From the NCBI GenBank assembly GCA_016786885.1, contig JAEUVO010000076.1, positions 55,764-119,763 of the forward strand: a stretch of DNA of 64,000 nucleotides, given 5' to 3'. The stretch comes from Chitinophagaceae bacterium. GTDB taxonomy: Bacteria; Bacteroidota; Bacteroidia; Chitinophagales; Chitinophagaceae. Positions 1 through 9,642 of this stretch are shown piece after piece; position 1 is the stretch's first letter, and each line of letters opens with the position of its first letter. A model generated the notes under the pieces. It was not told the origin of the DNA. It searched no databases and saw nothing but the letters and a program-made list of their open reading frames with translations. The position numbers and the translations under genes were made by a program.

Positions 1-202
1 CAGGAACAGCAACAACAGAAGGAGATTTTTACAATCAGTTTTTATATAATGAGGTCTGTGAGTCATTTTTAATTTTCCTGTTATAAAGAATGCCCTAATT
101 TAAATATTAATACCCGATCCGGGATTTATTTTCCTCCAAAAGTGAAGATTCTTTAAATCCACTAATTCCGGTAAAGGCAATTCAGTCTATGTTTAATTCA
201 GG

Positions 203-210
203 TAACTTTG
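203..210 (+). promoter_or_regulatory. possible -7 promoter element (TAACTTTG)
   Basis: TAACTTTG fits the Bacteroidota -7 consensus TAnnTTTG and lies 16 bases before the amylase start codon, which would give a very short leader. No clear TTG is seen at the -33 spacing. The rest of positions 1-226 contains only an open tail in one frame (3-83, ending TAA) that I cannot assign to a gene. Confidence 0.3.
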
Positions 211-226
211 GGAATAATTTATTCTT

Positions 227-2098
227 ATGTCACTTTTTTTTCGTGAAATTCGGTTCAGGTGGTTTATGCTGCCTTTCTTGTCATTATGTTTCTCCATTAG
301 CATTTTGGCCCAGGTGAAGAGAATAGAGCCAGAAAACTGGTGGGTCGGAATGAAGAACCAGTCGCTGCAGTTACTTGTTCATGGAGAAAAAATTGGAGAG
401 ACTAGCCCCTCTGTCAGCTATCCCGGGGTTATCATAAAAAAAACACACCAGACCGACAGTAAAAATTATCTTTTTATTGATTTAACCATCTCTTCTTCTG
501 CTAAGGCCGGCACTTTCCCGATTCATTTCAAAAGAAATGGTAAGGTTGCTCATACCTATCAGTATACCCTGTTATCAAGAGTAAATAATACCAGCCAGGT
601 AAAGGGTTTTTCTTCTGCTGATGTTATTTATCTTATCACACCGGACAGGTTTGCTAATGCTGATGAGACAAATGATATAGCTCCCAATATGAGGGAAAAG
701 ATCATTAATCGTAAAAATGATTATGGACGGCATGGCGGTGATATTCGTGGTATTATTAATAACCTTGATTATATCTCTGCAATGGGTTTCACTGCTATAT
801 GGCCAACGCCATTATTAGAAAATGATATGCCTGAAGCTTCATATCATGGCTATGCGATTACAGATCATTATAAAGTTGATCCAAGATTTGGAACACTTGA
901 GGAGTACAAAGAGCTGGCTGATAAAGCAAGGCGACTAAACATTAAACTGATATTTGATGGGGTGGTTAATCATACCGGTCTATATTACTGGTGGATGAAT
1001 GATCTGCCTTTTAAAGACTGGATCAATTACCCGGATTCAAGAAAGATCACCAATCATCGCCGTACTGTAAACCCGGACCCGTACGCTGCAGCTGCAGATA
1101 AGGAGCTGTTGGTAAAAGGATGGTTTGTAGATCAGATGCCGGATATTAATCAGCAAAATTCTTTTCTTGCCAACTTTCTTATACAAAATAATATCTGGTG
1201 GATTGAAACGCTGGGGCTTGCCGGGATCAGGCAGGATACTTATCCCTATTCACCAAAAAAATTCCTGGAGCAATGGACCTGTCAGATCATGAATGAGTAC
1301 CCGGGTTTTAGTATTGTGGGGGAGGAGTGGAGCACCAATCCATTGATAGCCGCCTATTGGCAAAAAGGAAAGCCAAACAATAGTGGCTATAACGGTTGCA
1401 TGAAAAGTACCATGGATTTCCCCATGCAGGATGCCCTGGTACAGGCATTGACTGAGCCTGAAAGCTGGAATAAAGGCCTTGTAAAATTATATGAGGCAAT
1501 GGCCAATGATTTTGCTTATGCAAATCCTAAGGATCTTTTGATCTTTGGCGACAATCATGATATGGACAGGTTGTTCACTTTTCTTAAAAAGGATGTTAAC
1601 CTGACGCAAATGGCACTGACTTACCTGCTCACCATACGGGGGATACCCCAGGTGTATTATGGAACTGAGGTATTAATTGAAAATTCTGCTAAACCCGGAG
1701 ATCATGGATTGATAAGAACAGATTTCCCCGGAGGCTGGAAGGAAGATACTATAAATGCATTTACAGGGGCTGGTCTATCTGCCGATCAGTTACGGATACA
1801 ATCATACCTTAAAAAACTATTGAACTGGCGAAAGAATAAAACTGTTATACATAATGGTAATACCCTGCACTTTGCCCCGGCAAAAGGAGTTTATGTTTAT
1901 TTCCGCTATGATAAAAAGGAAACAGTAATGGTAGTGATGAATAAGAATAAAGAGACCGTTATGCTTGATAACAGCCGCTATGCAGAAATACTGACCGGAA
2001 AAAAGGGAGCAACGGATATAGTCAGAGGTACTACTTATTCATTATCAGAAGGTATATCAGTTCCTGTGAGAACAGCGATGATATTTGAAATAAAATAA
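227..2098 (+). CDS. secreted GH13 alpha-amylase / cyclomaltodextrinase-like enzyme
   Basis: A 623-residue glycoside hydrolase family 13 enzyme expected to cut alpha-1,4-glucans or maltodextrins. A hydrophobic N-terminal signal ends near AQ at residues 28-29. Residues about 30-125 resemble the cyclomaltodextrinase N-domain (RIEPENWWVGM), and the (beta/alpha)8 barrel begins near ADVIYLITPDRF. Four classical GH13 regions are visible: DGVVNH (D244), GIRQD with the nucleophile D337, VGEEW with the acid/base E366, and GDNHD with D445. The last ~90 residues form the usual C-terminal beta domain. The layout matches SusA/neopullulanase-type enzymes of Bacteroidota, so a periplasmic location is likely. 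No SusC/SusD partner lies in the window, although one could sit left of it. Substrate preference (pullulan, cyclodextrin or starch) cannot be read from the sequence. A shared terminator follows. Confidence 0.9.
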   Translation: MSLFFREIRFRWFMLPFLSLCFSISILAQVKRIEPENWWVGMKNQSLQLLVHGEKIGETSPSVSYPGVIIKKTHQTDSKNYLFIDLTISSSAKAGTFPIHFKRNGKVAHTYQYTLLSRVNNTSQVKGFSSADVIYLITPDRFANADETNDIAPNMREKIINRKNDYGRHGGDIRGIINNLDYISAMGFTAIWPTPLLENDMPEASYHGYAITDHYKVDPRFGTLEEYKELADKARRLNIKLIFDGVVNHTGLYYWWMNDLPFKDWINYPDSRKITNHRRTVNPDPYAAAADKELLVKGWFVDQMPDINQQNSFLANFLIQNNIWWIETLGLAGIRQDTYPYSPKKFLEQWTCQIMNEYPGFSIVGEEWSTNPLIAAYWQKGKPNNSGYNGCMKSTMDFPMQDALVQALTEPESWNKGLVKLYEAMANDFAYANPKDLLIFGDNHDMDRLFTFLKKDVNLTQMALTYLLTIRGIPQVYYGTEVLIENSAKPGDHGLIRTDFPGGWKEDTINAFTGAGLSADQLRIQSYLKKLLNWRKNKTVIHNGNTLHFAPAKGVYVYFRYDKKETVMVVMNKNKETVMLDNSRYAEILTGKKGATDIVRGTTYSLSEGISVPVRTAMIFEIK

Positions 2099-2121
2099 AT
2101 CTCTTACGTAATTATAATTAT

Positions 2122-2154
2122 AAAAAAGACTGACCTGAAAGGGTCAGCCTTTTT
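2122..2154. terminator. bidirectional terminator between amylase and fadL-like gene
   Basis: Inverted repeat AAAAAGaCTGACC / GGTCAGcCTTTTT with a short loop and one mismatch. It is flanked by A and T runs, so it can end both convergent transcripts. Confidence 0.8.
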
Positions 2155-2191
2155 CAACATGAACGGATCGTTTTTAATAAGTACCGATCTT

Positions 2192-3481
2192 CTAGAATGA
2201 GTAATTAATGCCCACCATAACCATATCTGTGGTCATTTTGTAAGAAACATTACTACCTGCAATTGATCCATAAGGGTTGGAAGAGCTTACCATCATTGGG
2301 CTGAGTAACATACCGCTTGTGGAGCCACTGCTGCTGCCATGATGATAAACAGCATTCATCGTAAAACGATTATTAAATTCATAGCCAAGTCCCAGTTGGA
2401 AAGCATTTTTGATAACAGCTGTTGCTGGCAAAGAGAACATAGCCAGGTCACTGTTTATCGGATTAGAGCTATATGTGTAACCAACTCGAAGTGGCAGCTT
2501 GTTTATTCCTTTATATTGAAGCCCTGCAGATACAATTGAAATATTCTTCCATCCGAATCCCTCAACTGATGCTGATTCAGTCCATCCTTTATCTTTGAAA
2601 CCCTCAGTGTTCTCATAGTTAACAAAACGATAGTCTAACGCAAAATCAATTGCCTTTTGAGAATAGCCTATTCCGGCTGAAAAAATGGCCGGGTAGTTCA
2701 TTTTGAATTTTACATTTGGGGCAGTGCTGCCATCAAGGTATTTGTTTTCAAAATCAAACTCTCCAAAGTATTGTTGTGTTTTGTAAGAGGCTCCCAATTT
2801 AATTCCCTTCCCGGAGTTGTAAAATAAACCAACCTGCCCACCAAATCCCAGTGCAGTAGCTTTATCACTGACAGGATATCCTTTTGTCATACCTGGTGAT
2901 GCCAGAGGATTGGGCGCCAACTTTAAAGCAGAGTAGTTAAAAGTAGGAGCTAGCCCAATAGAAAATTGTTCAGATACTTTATAGGCATAGGTAATGCCAA
3001 CCTGCATTAACTGGTAATCAGATTCGATACGACCAAAACCTCCTGAGCTTTGCGGCATTGTGATTGGATTTGAAGAGCTTTCAGGGAATGTAACTCCAAA
3101 CCCGCTGATGCCAAATGCTGATATACCAAAAGTATGGTTGCTGTTTTTCTTACCCCATACCATTGCCAGTGCAGGCATTATGGAAACTCCTCTGTCATCT
3201 TTTGTTACACCTGTCATAGGGCCACTGGGTGTAGGTACAGTGGAAGTTACTTCTGGAGCGGAAAAGAATAAACCAGCATTTGCAGAAAATATCTTTGTAT
3301 TGAAAGCTGATATGCCGGCGGGATTCCAGTGTAATGTTCCATTAATATCCAGGGGCTGTGCAGTGGCAGCGCCTCCCATTGACATATTCTGTGCACCAAT
3401 TCCCTGCATAATATGACCTGTCTGTGCTAATAAAAACAGGGGCAACAGCCCCAGACCCAAAGTTGAAAATAGCTTTTTCAT
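2192..3481 (-). CDS. OmpP1/FadL/TodX-family outer-membrane transport protein
   Basis: A 429-residue outer-membrane beta-barrel of the FadL family, whose members pass long-chain fatty acids or other hydrophobic molecules. A signal peptide (MKKLFSTLGLGLLPLFLLAQ) is followed by the FadL-like N-terminal plug motif, with GIGAQNMSMGGA at about residues 27-38 and the HWNPAG motif. The rest alternates short polar and aromatic strands typical of barrels (GFGGQVGLFYNSG, KLGASYKTQQYFG) and ends with a terminal strand in F (MVGINYSF). Length matches the family. It is transcribed alone. The 5' region carries a perfect 8-bp inverted repeat at 3502-3520. The true substrate is unknown, as many FadL homologues take aromatic compounds. 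Confidence 0.88.
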   Translation of the reverse strand: MKKLFSTLGLGLLPLFLLAQTGHIMQGIGAQNMSMGGAATAQPLDINGTLHWNPAGISAFNTKIFSANAGLFFSAPEVTSTVPTPSGPMTGVTKDDRGVSIMPALAMVWGKKNSNHTFGISAFGISGFGVTFPESSSNPITMPQSSGGFGRIESDYQLMQVGITYAYKVSEQFSIGLAPTFNYSALKLAPNPLASPGMTKGYPVSDKATALGFGGQVGLFYNSGKGIKLGASYKTQQYFGEFDFENKYLDGSTAPNVKFKMNYPAIFSAGIGYSQKAIDFALDYRFVNYENTEGFKDKGWTESASVEGFGWKNISIVSAGLQYKGINKLPLRVGYTYSSNPINSDLAMFSLPATAVIKNAFQLGLGYEFNNRFTMNAVYHHGSSSGSTSGMLLSPMMVSSSNPYGSIAGSNVSYKMTTDMVMVGINYSF

Positions 3482-3827
3482 AAAAGTATGTTTTGAATGA
3501 CTTCTGCAGTACCTGCAGAAAAACAGCTAAAGCTACTTTCGCTCTCTTCCGGGCTTTGTGACTGTTATCACTTCCGGGTCAAAATCATAACGGCATATGA
3601 GTAATAACATTTGCAGGGCTGAAAAATAATAGTGATTATATAAAAGGATTTATGTATGAAAATTAACGCTGATAAGTAATTGGTGAATATGACCTTTGTT
3701 TATCCTTATGCGTAACCATTATCAGGTCATTGTCTAACTTTCGTCATAGCCAGCTATAATGGTTAGTTTTTATTTTCGCTCCTGTAATTTTTTTTAACCC
3801 AATCTATCAAGCTTAATTTTTTGAAAC
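3482..3827. other. intergenic stretch with divergent promoters
   Basis: No coding frame is supported here. It is the shared upstream region of the fadL-like gene (minus) and the 144-residue protein (plus). The only clear structure is the palindrome listed separately. TAGCTTTA on the minus strand (near 3528-3535) is a weak -7 candidate for the fadL-like gene. Confidence 0.5.
3502..3520. promoter_or_regulatory. perfect palindrome in the fadL-like 5' region
   Basis: TTCTGCAG-TAC-CTGCAGAA has 8-bp arms and a 3-base spacer, 21 bases upstream of the start codon. It could be an operator half-site pair or an mRNA hairpin in the leader. Function is inferred only from position. Confidence 0.35.
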
Positions 3828-4262
3828 ATGAAACAAGAATACTGGATCAATGTCAAACACGTCGATAACAGGCTGGTCATCTATCTGAATGGCGAAACGC
3901 TGTGGGACAGTGGCATTATCCACGACGATCCTGCTTTGAATCATTTTATAGAAATTACTGATTTACTGCAGGCACACCCGGAATACACCAGCGAATTAAT
4001 ATTTGAAGGATTTAATGATACCTATAAATCCAATGGATCGGATGGTGATCTTAACCCATGGCATTTTAACTACAGAGTATTTAAGAGAGTCATCGGTAAG
4101 TCAGGAGAAATAGAAAGTGAAACAGATATCCTGATCCCGTACAATGAGAAACATTTGTCCAATCCGAATATGAGAGCTATCAATAATAGTTACCAGATCG
4201 TTTTAAAGGATAAAGAATACAAGGTCATAGCAAACGCTTTGTCACAACAGTTTTTTAAATAG
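3828..4262 (+). CDS. hypothetical protein, 144 aa
   Basis: I do not recognise the family. The protein is soluble, with no signal peptide or membrane segment. The N-terminal half reads like a small beta-rich binding domain (YWINVKHVDNRLVIYLNGET) with many acidic and aromatic residues, and the middle has a charged NGSDGDLNPWHFNY stretch. The ATG start is the only reasonable one. A strong terminator follows 55 bases downstream, so the gene is probably transcribed alone. Codon use resembles the neighbours. The NGETLWDSG segment loosely recalls lectin or carbohydrate-binding strands, but I would not assign that. Confidence 0.75.
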   Translation: MKQEYWINVKHVDNRLVIYLNGETLWDSGIIHDDPALNHFIEITDLLQAHPEYTSELIFEGFNDTYKSNGSDGDLNPWHFNYRVFKRVIGKSGEIESETDILIPYNEKHLSNPNMRAINNSYQIVLKDKEYKVIANALSQQFFK

Positions 4263-4316
4263 TATCCTATTTATTGTTTGAAATATTTCGCTAACTCGCT
4301 TTAATGCGATGCTTGG

Positions 4317-4346
4317 GTAAAAGACGGGGTGTTCTCCGTCTTTTAC
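4317..4346 (+). terminator. rho-independent terminator after the 144-aa gene
   Basis: Perfect 11-bp stem GTAAAAGACGG / CCGTCTTTTAC with an 8-base loop. The run of T lies inside the second arm. Confidence 0.75.
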
Positions 4347-4486
4347 TATTTCCGGCAATATTGTAGCGGCTTTTAAAAATATTGAAGACAGTCTGTCACA
4401 AATGAAGTAATACAACCCTGATTTTGGTAACTTGTTGTAATAAAAATGATACATAATTCGGCTTACAAAATTCATTTTTCACTATT

Positions 4487-7084
4487 ATGAACTGGCATTG
4501 CCTTGATATCAATAAATTATTGGAACTGACTGGTTCAACGATAAACGGACTGACAGGTGAACAGGCTGCAGTAAAACTGGCAGAATACGGGCCAAATGAA
4601 CTTGAGGAGAAAAAGAAAAAACCAACCTGGCTTTTATTTCTTCTCCAGTTTACTGACTTCATGATCCTGGTATTAATAGCAGCAGCTATCATTGCAGGCA
4701 TCGCAGGTGATCTAACCGACACAATTATTATCCTTGTCATTGTTATTCTCAATGCCATAGTTGGTTTTATCCAGGAATACAGAGCTGAAAAAGCGATGGA
4801 GGCTTTAAAAAAAATCGCTGCCTTCCAGGCAAATGTTATCCGTAGCGGAAAACTACACACCATTAGTGCATCGGAACTGGTGCCCGGTGATCTCGTATTA
4901 TTAGAGGCAGGTAATGTTGTGCCTGCAGATATCAGGCTTATTGAAACTCACAGTTTACAAATTGACGAAGCTGCGCTTACGGGTGAATCAGTTCCGGCCG
5001 AAAAAACAGCAATGGTGCTTGAGGAAAGTAGTTTACCGGTTGGAGACAGGTTTAACATGGCTTTTAAAAGTACACTCGTTACATACGGAAGAGGAAGAGG
5101 CATTGTGATTGCAACAGGGATGCTTACAGAGATTGGCTTGATTGCCAGAATGCTTCAAAAAGAAGAAGCCGTTACTCCGCTACAGAGAAGGATGAGTGAT
5201 TTTGGAAAGAAGCTATCTTATATCATACTCTTCATTTGTGTTTTATTATTTGCTGTTGGTCTGTTGCGGGGTGAGAAGCCACTTAGTATGTTGTTGATAT
5301 CCATTTCACTGGCCGTGGCAGCCATTCCGGAGGCGTTGCCGGCTCTTATTACTATTGCATTGGCAAGGGGAGCAAGAAGACTGGTCAGAAAAAATGTATT
5401 GGTACGAAAACTTCCTGCCGTTGAAACACTTGGTTCTGTTACCTATATCTGTTCTGACAAAACAGGCACTCTTACCCAGAATAAAATGAAAGTAACAGAA
5501 GTGGAAGAAACAACAACTGATGAGAAATTGTTTGGTGAAATTCCTGTTCTTCATTGTGCGGTGGCGTTGAATAATGATGTGAGAGTAACAACGGCTAATA
5601 AATTGTTCGGTGATCCTACGGAGATAGCCCTCGTACATGATTTCATCCTTAAATACTCTGCTGATGTATTGAGGCAATTGCAACATAAGTTATCACGGGT
5701 TGCCGAATTACCTTTTGATTCTGACAGAAAATGTATGACAACGGTACACAGCTATGGCCAGGAATACCTGGTCATTTCAAAAGGAGCTGTTGAATCAATT
5801 ACAGATAGCCTGCAAGCAGGAGTAAATACCGGTCCGATAAATGCGAAGGCCAATGAATGGGCTGCCAATGGTATTCGTGTAATAGCTTTTGGGTACAAGG
5901 TTATAAAAGATCTTCCTGATCCTTTCAGTTATGAAAGCGTTGAGAATGATCTGGCCTTTGCCGGAATGATTGGTATGATCGATCCTCCCAGGGAGGAAGT
6001 AAGATCAGCTATTGAAGAATGTAAATCAGCTGGTATCAATACTGTAATGATTACGGGGGATCACCCCATAACAGCTGCTGCTATCGCAAAACAGATTGGC
6101 ATACTTACTAAAAAAGACCTGGTCTTAACGGGAAAAGAACTGCAGCAAATGGACATGGGGGAGTTTGAAGAAAAAGTGGAGAGTGTCAGGGTATATGCAA
6201 GGGTTTCTCCCGAACAAAAGTTAAATATAGTAAAGGCCTTGCAGGCAAAGAATCATTTTGTATCAATGACAGGTGATGGTGTGAATGATGCCCCTTCACT
6301 AAAATCAGCTAATATAGGTGTAGCAATGGGTATTACAGGTACAGATGTAAGTAAAGAGGCTGCCCACATGATATTACTGGATGATAATTTTGCGACAATT
6401 GTAAAAGCAGTGAAGGAGGGGAGAAGGATATATGATAATATCCGCAAGTTTGTAAAGTATATAATGACATGCAACGGAGCAGAGATATGGACACTTTTCA
6501 TGGCACCACTGCTTGGCCTGCCTATCCCTTTATTGCCTATCCATATTCTCTGGATAAACCTGGTAACAGATGGTTTGCCGGGACTGGCCCTGGCCAGTGA
6601 AAAAGCAGAAAAAGATATAATGAAGAGACCACCCCGTAAAACCAACGAAAGTCTTTTTGCCGATGGAATAGGGTATCATATTGTATGGGTTGGCTTACTA
6701 ATGGCAGGAGTAACGCTTGGTACACAGGCATGGGCAATGCAAAACAACAGTACTCATTGGCAAACAATGGTATTTACGGTATTATCATTATCCCAGTTAG
6801 GACATGTACTTGCCATCAGGAGCGACAGGGAATTTCTCTACCGGCAAGGCTTGCACAGTAACCTGCCTTTGTTTGGCGCCATTGTTCTTACTTTCTTTTT
6901 ACAAATGGCTGTTATTTACCTGCCATTTGCAAATGATGTTTTCAAAACACAGCCTCTTACATTGAATGAATTACTGATCTGTGTGGGGTTATCAGCTGTT
7001 GTCTTTCATGCTGTAGAAGCTGAAAAATGGATTAAACAACGATTGTATCTCAGGAAGGTTTCACCCCGCCGGCATCAGCAATAA
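4487..7084 (+). CDS. P2-type calcium-transporting ATPase (SERCA/PMR1-like)
   Basis: An 865-residue cation pump that exports Ca2+ (possibly Mn2+) across the inner membrane. In order: cation-ATPase N domain (1-70), two membrane helices (about 50-95), actuator domain with TGES (165-168), TM3-TM4 with PEALP (281-285), phosphorylation motif DKTGTLT with D324, nucleotide-binding domain, GDGVNDAP hinge motif, and a C-terminal block of about six helices. Calcium-site residues known from SERCA are kept: E282 in TM4, N663 and E666 in TM5 (NGAE), N691 and D695 in TM6 (NLVTDG). The TM8 glutamate appears replaced by Gln (LSLSQL). These residues favour Ca2+ over Na+/K+ or H+. Its last 35 bases overlap the convergent antiporter gene, an unusual tail-to-tail overlap. 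Confidence 0.92.
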   Translation: MNWHCLDINKLLELTGSTINGLTGEQAAVKLAEYGPNELEEKKKKPTWLLFLLQFTDFMILVLIAAAIIAGIAGDLTDTIIILVIVILNAIVGFIQEYRAEKAMEALKKIAAFQANVIRSGKLHTISASELVPGDLVLLEAGNVVPADIRLIETHSLQIDEAALTGESVPAEKTAMVLEESSLPVGDRFNMAFKSTLVTYGRGRGIVIATGMLTEIGLIARMLQKEEAVTPLQRRMSDFGKKLSYIILFICVLLFAVGLLRGEKPLSMLLISISLAVAAIPEALPALITIALARGARRLVRKNVLVRKLPAVETLGSVTYICSDKTGTLTQNKMKVTEVEETTTDEKLFGEIPVLHCAVALNNDVRVTTANKLFGDPTEIALVHDFILKYSADVLRQLQHKLSRVAELPFDSDRKCMTTVHSYGQEYLVISKGAVESITDSLQAGVNTGPINAKANEWAANGIRVIAFGYKVIKDLPDPFSYESVENDLAFAGMIGMIDPPREEVRSAIEECKSAGINTVMITGDHPITAAAIAKQIGILTKKDLVLTGKELQQMDMGEFEEKVESVRVYARVSPEQKLNIVKALQAKNHFVSMTGDGVNDAPSLKSANIGVAMGITGTDVSKEAAHMILLDDNFATIVKAVKEGRRIYDNIRKFVKYIMTCNGAEIWTLFMAPLLGLPIPLLPIHILWINLVTDGLPGLALASEKAEKDIMKRPPRKTNESLFADGIGYHIVWVGLLMAGVTLGTQAWAMQNNSTHWQTMVFTVLSLSQLGHVLAIRSDREFLYRQGLHSNLPLFGAIVLTFFLQMAVIYLPFANDVFKTQPLTLNELLICVGLSAVVFHAVEAEKWIKQRLYLRKVSPRRHQQ

Positions 7085-8942
7085 GCGATTCTTCATCCCA
7101 ACCCTTATCATTTTGCAATTCAGGATCATGCCTGTCTGATTCAAGCACTTTTTCTATCTCCTCTATATATTCCTTTGCACTGGCAACATACTCTTCTTGG
7201 TTTTTGATTGCAGCCAGTTTTTTGATCGTTGCTTCATCATGCTTTAAAAATATACGGGCCATTCTGTTCACCGTATAAGAACGAAAACCCATCATCTTCA
7301 GCACATCGGTCCCCACTCTCAGCGATGTATCCAGTGTTTCTCTGTAAACATGCATCATACCTGAATTCATTAGCTGGTAAGCATCAAATCGGTTCTCTGC
7401 TCTTACCAGGATTCTCAGGTTTGGAAAATGCTTTTTAATTATTTCGATCATCTCTAGCCTTTTTTCAAGGTTGTCTAATGCCAGCACAATGATCTTTGCC
7501 TGTTCGGCGCCTGCTGCCCTGAGCAGGTCATGTCGTGACGCATCTCCGTAGTATACTTTGAAGCCCATCTTTCTGAGCAAGTCTACTCTTTCAGAATCAA
7601 AATCAAGAAAAGTTGCTTTTACACCGTTAGCTCTTAAAAAACGTCCAACAGTATTTCCAAAGTGACCAAACCCTGCAATGATGACCGGATTCTTTTCTTC
7701 GATCGTATCCGATTCTCTTTCATCATCTTTTTCCTTTTTCCCAAACCGGGGCTGAATAACTTTCTCGTTAAATAAAAGTACCAGTGGAGTAACTGCCATA
7801 CTGATTGCTACTACAGCAATCATCACATCAATAATTTCCTTTTTAAGAACCCCTTCCTGTAATGAAAAGGACAGCAGTACAAAACCAAATTCTCCCATCT
7901 GGCTTAATGCAAAGCCAAAGATCATGTTCTGATCCAGCTTCATTCGGAAGAAACGCCCCAGAACCAAAAGTACAATTCCTTTTATTGTCATGATAACAAA
8001 AACAAGCCCCAATATTAAAACAGGTTTTTGCATCACCAGGTCAAAGTCAATAGAAGCGCCTACGGCAATGAAAAATAATCCCAGTAATAAACCTTTGAAG
8101 GGTTCAATATCACTTTCCAGTTCATGACGATATTCACTGTTAGCCAGCACGACACCGGCAAGGAATGTTCCTAATGCAGGACTCAGGCCTACCTGTGTCA
8201 TCAATAATGTAATAGCTATAACCAAGAGCAGGGCAGAGGCGGTAAATATTTCTCTTAGCCGTGTAGCAGCGATGATTCTTAACAGCGGATTGATAAGATA
8301 TTTGCCGGCAAAAATAATTGCAAGTACGGCTGCAAAAACTATCAATGCCTGCATCCATCCGGATAAACCGGCTGTCCAGGTAGTTTCCTTTATTGCTGAA
8401 GCAGCTATATCCGGTTGATGCGAAGCCAGCAAAGGGAAAAAGGCAAGCATCGGAATGACAGCAATATCCTGGAAAAGTAATACTGAAAAAGAATGCCTGC
8501 CTGCTGATGTTTTCATCAGTCCTTTTTCATTCAGTGTCTGCAATACAATGGCAGTAGAGGAAAGTGCAATGATTAATCCGAGTGCTAATGCTTCCTGCCA
8601 GGAAATGGTGAAAAATAGTTGTGATAAGGTAGATATGATAAAAGTAGTTACTAAAACCTGCAATCCGCCAAGACCTAAAATAGATCTTCTTAGTTTCCAT
8701 AGTATCTCAGGTTCCAGTTCAAGGCCAATGACAAACAACATCATTACCACTCCAAACTCAGCAAAATGCATGAGGTCATGCCCTTCTGAACCAATAAAAT
8801 TCAATATAGCAGGACCAATAAGAATACCTGCGAGTAAATACCCTAAAACAGATCCCAGCCCGATACGTTTTGCCAGCGGCACCATCAATACTGCCGCAGA
8901 CAGGTAAACAAATGCCTGGAAGAATAAAGAGTTTTTATCCAT
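7050..8942 (-). CDS. KefB/KefC-type monovalent cation:proton antiporter (CPA2) with RCK domain
   Basis: A 630-residue CPA2-family antiporter, predicted to exchange K+ (or Na+) for H+. Residues 1-390 hold about 12 membrane helices (GLGSVLGYLLAGILIGPA near the start). A soluble TrkA-N/RCK domain begins near residue 418 with the Rossmann nucleotide motif AGFGHFGNTVG. The C-terminal ~80 residues are charged and helical. KefC-type proteins are gated by glutathione adducts, but Bacteroidota generally lack that system, so the gating ligand here is uncertain. The kefF-like gene ends only 3 bases upstream, so the two are surely cotranscribed. The 3' end overlaps the Ca2+-ATPase gene on the other strand. 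Confidence 0.88.
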   Translation of the reverse strand: MDKNSLFFQAFVYLSAAVLMVPLAKRIGLGSVLGYLLAGILIGPAILNFIGSEGHDLMHFAEFGVVMMLFVIGLELEPEILWKLRRSILGLGGLQVLVTTFIISTLSQLFFTISWQEALALGLIIALSSTAIVLQTLNEKGLMKTSAGRHSFSVLLFQDIAVIPMLAFFPLLASHQPDIAASAIKETTWTAGLSGWMQALIVFAAVLAIIFAGKYLINPLLRIIAATRLREIFTASALLLVIAITLLMTQVGLSPALGTFLAGVVLANSEYRHELESDIEPFKGLLLGLFFIAVGASIDFDLVMQKPVLILGLVFVIMTIKGIVLLVLGRFFRMKLDQNMIFGFALSQMGEFGFVLLSFSLQEGVLKKEIIDVMIAVVAISMAVTPLVLLFNEKVIQPRFGKKEKDDERESDTIEEKNPVIIAGFGHFGNTVGRFLRANGVKATFLDFDSERVDLLRKMGFKVYYGDASRHDLLRAAGAEQAKIIVLALDNLEKRLEMIEIIKKHFPNLRILVRAENRFDAYQLMNSGMMHVYRETLDTSLRVGTDVLKMMGFRSYTVNRMARIFLKHDEATIKKLAAIKNQEEYVASAKEYIEEIEKVLESDRHDPELQNDKGWDEESLIADAGGVKPS

Positions 8943-8945
8943 GTA

Positions 8946-9554
8946 TTATGATTGAACCTGTTCCGGTACGGGCAACAAGTCATTTAAATAGGTTACTGAT
9001 TTGTATTCTTCTTCACTAATACGATTATGTGCAAGTGCTACCAGTAATTGCAGGTATTGTATAGAATGTAATTCAATATCTGCTTCCGAGAGGCGATGTG
9101 TGCCATGTATTACAAAAGGTGGCAGGTACAGCATGTTACATAAATGAGCTGTTTGTTCAAAGGGGGCCAGGAATTGCGGGATCGTATACCTGTTTCGGCC
9201 TGTCTTTTTGTATGCTTCCTCGCTGCCGCCACAGGAGATAGTATTGAATATCTTTTTCCCGGTCAGCATTTTGCCTTTGGCGCCATAGGCCCAGTTATGC
9301 TCAAGTACCAGGTCCAGCCATTGTTTGATAATGGCTGGTGCGCTGTACCAGTAAAAAGGATGTTGCAAGATTATTACATCATGTTCCAGTAACAATTGCT
9401 GTTCTTTCTTTATATCAATATCCAGGTCGGGATACGTTTCATATAGATCATGAAAATGGATATGCTCCAAATGGCGAACATGGTTGACCATCCGCTTATG
9501 AACCCTCGATTTTTCGAAGACCGGATGTGCAAAAAGTATCAGGAGTTTTGCCAT
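8946..9554 (-). CDS. KefF/KefG-like NAD(P)H quinone oxidoreductase (flavodoxin fold)
   Basis: A 202-residue flavodoxin-2 family protein, likely an FMN/FAD-binding quinone reductase that acts as ancillary subunit of the antiporter encoded next. The N-terminus ILFAHPVFEKSRVHKRM is the usual nucleotide-binding start. The hallmark QHPFYWYSAPAIIKQWLD segment (about 80-97) and a glycine-rich SCGGSEEAY loop follow. Length matches KefF/KefG (about 180-200). The gene sits 3 bases before the antiporter start, the same pairing as kefFC/kefGB in enterobacteria, which supports the role. No signal peptide is present. Confidence 0.85.
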   Translation of the reverse strand: MAKLLILFAHPVFEKSRVHKRMVNHVRHLEHIHFHDLYETYPDLDIDIKKEQQLLLEHDVIILQHPFYWYSAPAIIKQWLDLVLEHNWAYGAKGKMLTGKKIFNTISCGGSEEAYKKTGRNRYTIPQFLAPFEQTAHLCNMLYLPPFVIHGTHRLSEADIELHSIQYLQLLVALAHNRISEEEYKSVTYLNDLLPVPEQVQS

Positions 9555-9642
9555 ACATAAAGATACGGCAATATGATAAAAGATAGTCAGTGATATAGCT
9601 AAAATCAGGAGTTGATTGTATTATATATTGAATAAACAATTT

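Noticed and set aside
3..83. Possible 3' tail of an upstream gene (frame 3)
   Set aside because: Too short, with no recognisable C-terminus; not reported as a gene.
3060..3416. 118-codon plus frame in the fadL-like gene
   Set aside because: Shadow of a real gene on the other strand.
227..3481. Polysaccharide-utilisation locus around the amylase
   Set aside because: No SusC/SusD gene is visible; the neighbour is a FadL-type barrel.
4396..4863. 155-codon minus frame over the Ca2+-ATPase start
   Set aside because: Antisense to a clear P-type ATPase; judged a shadow.
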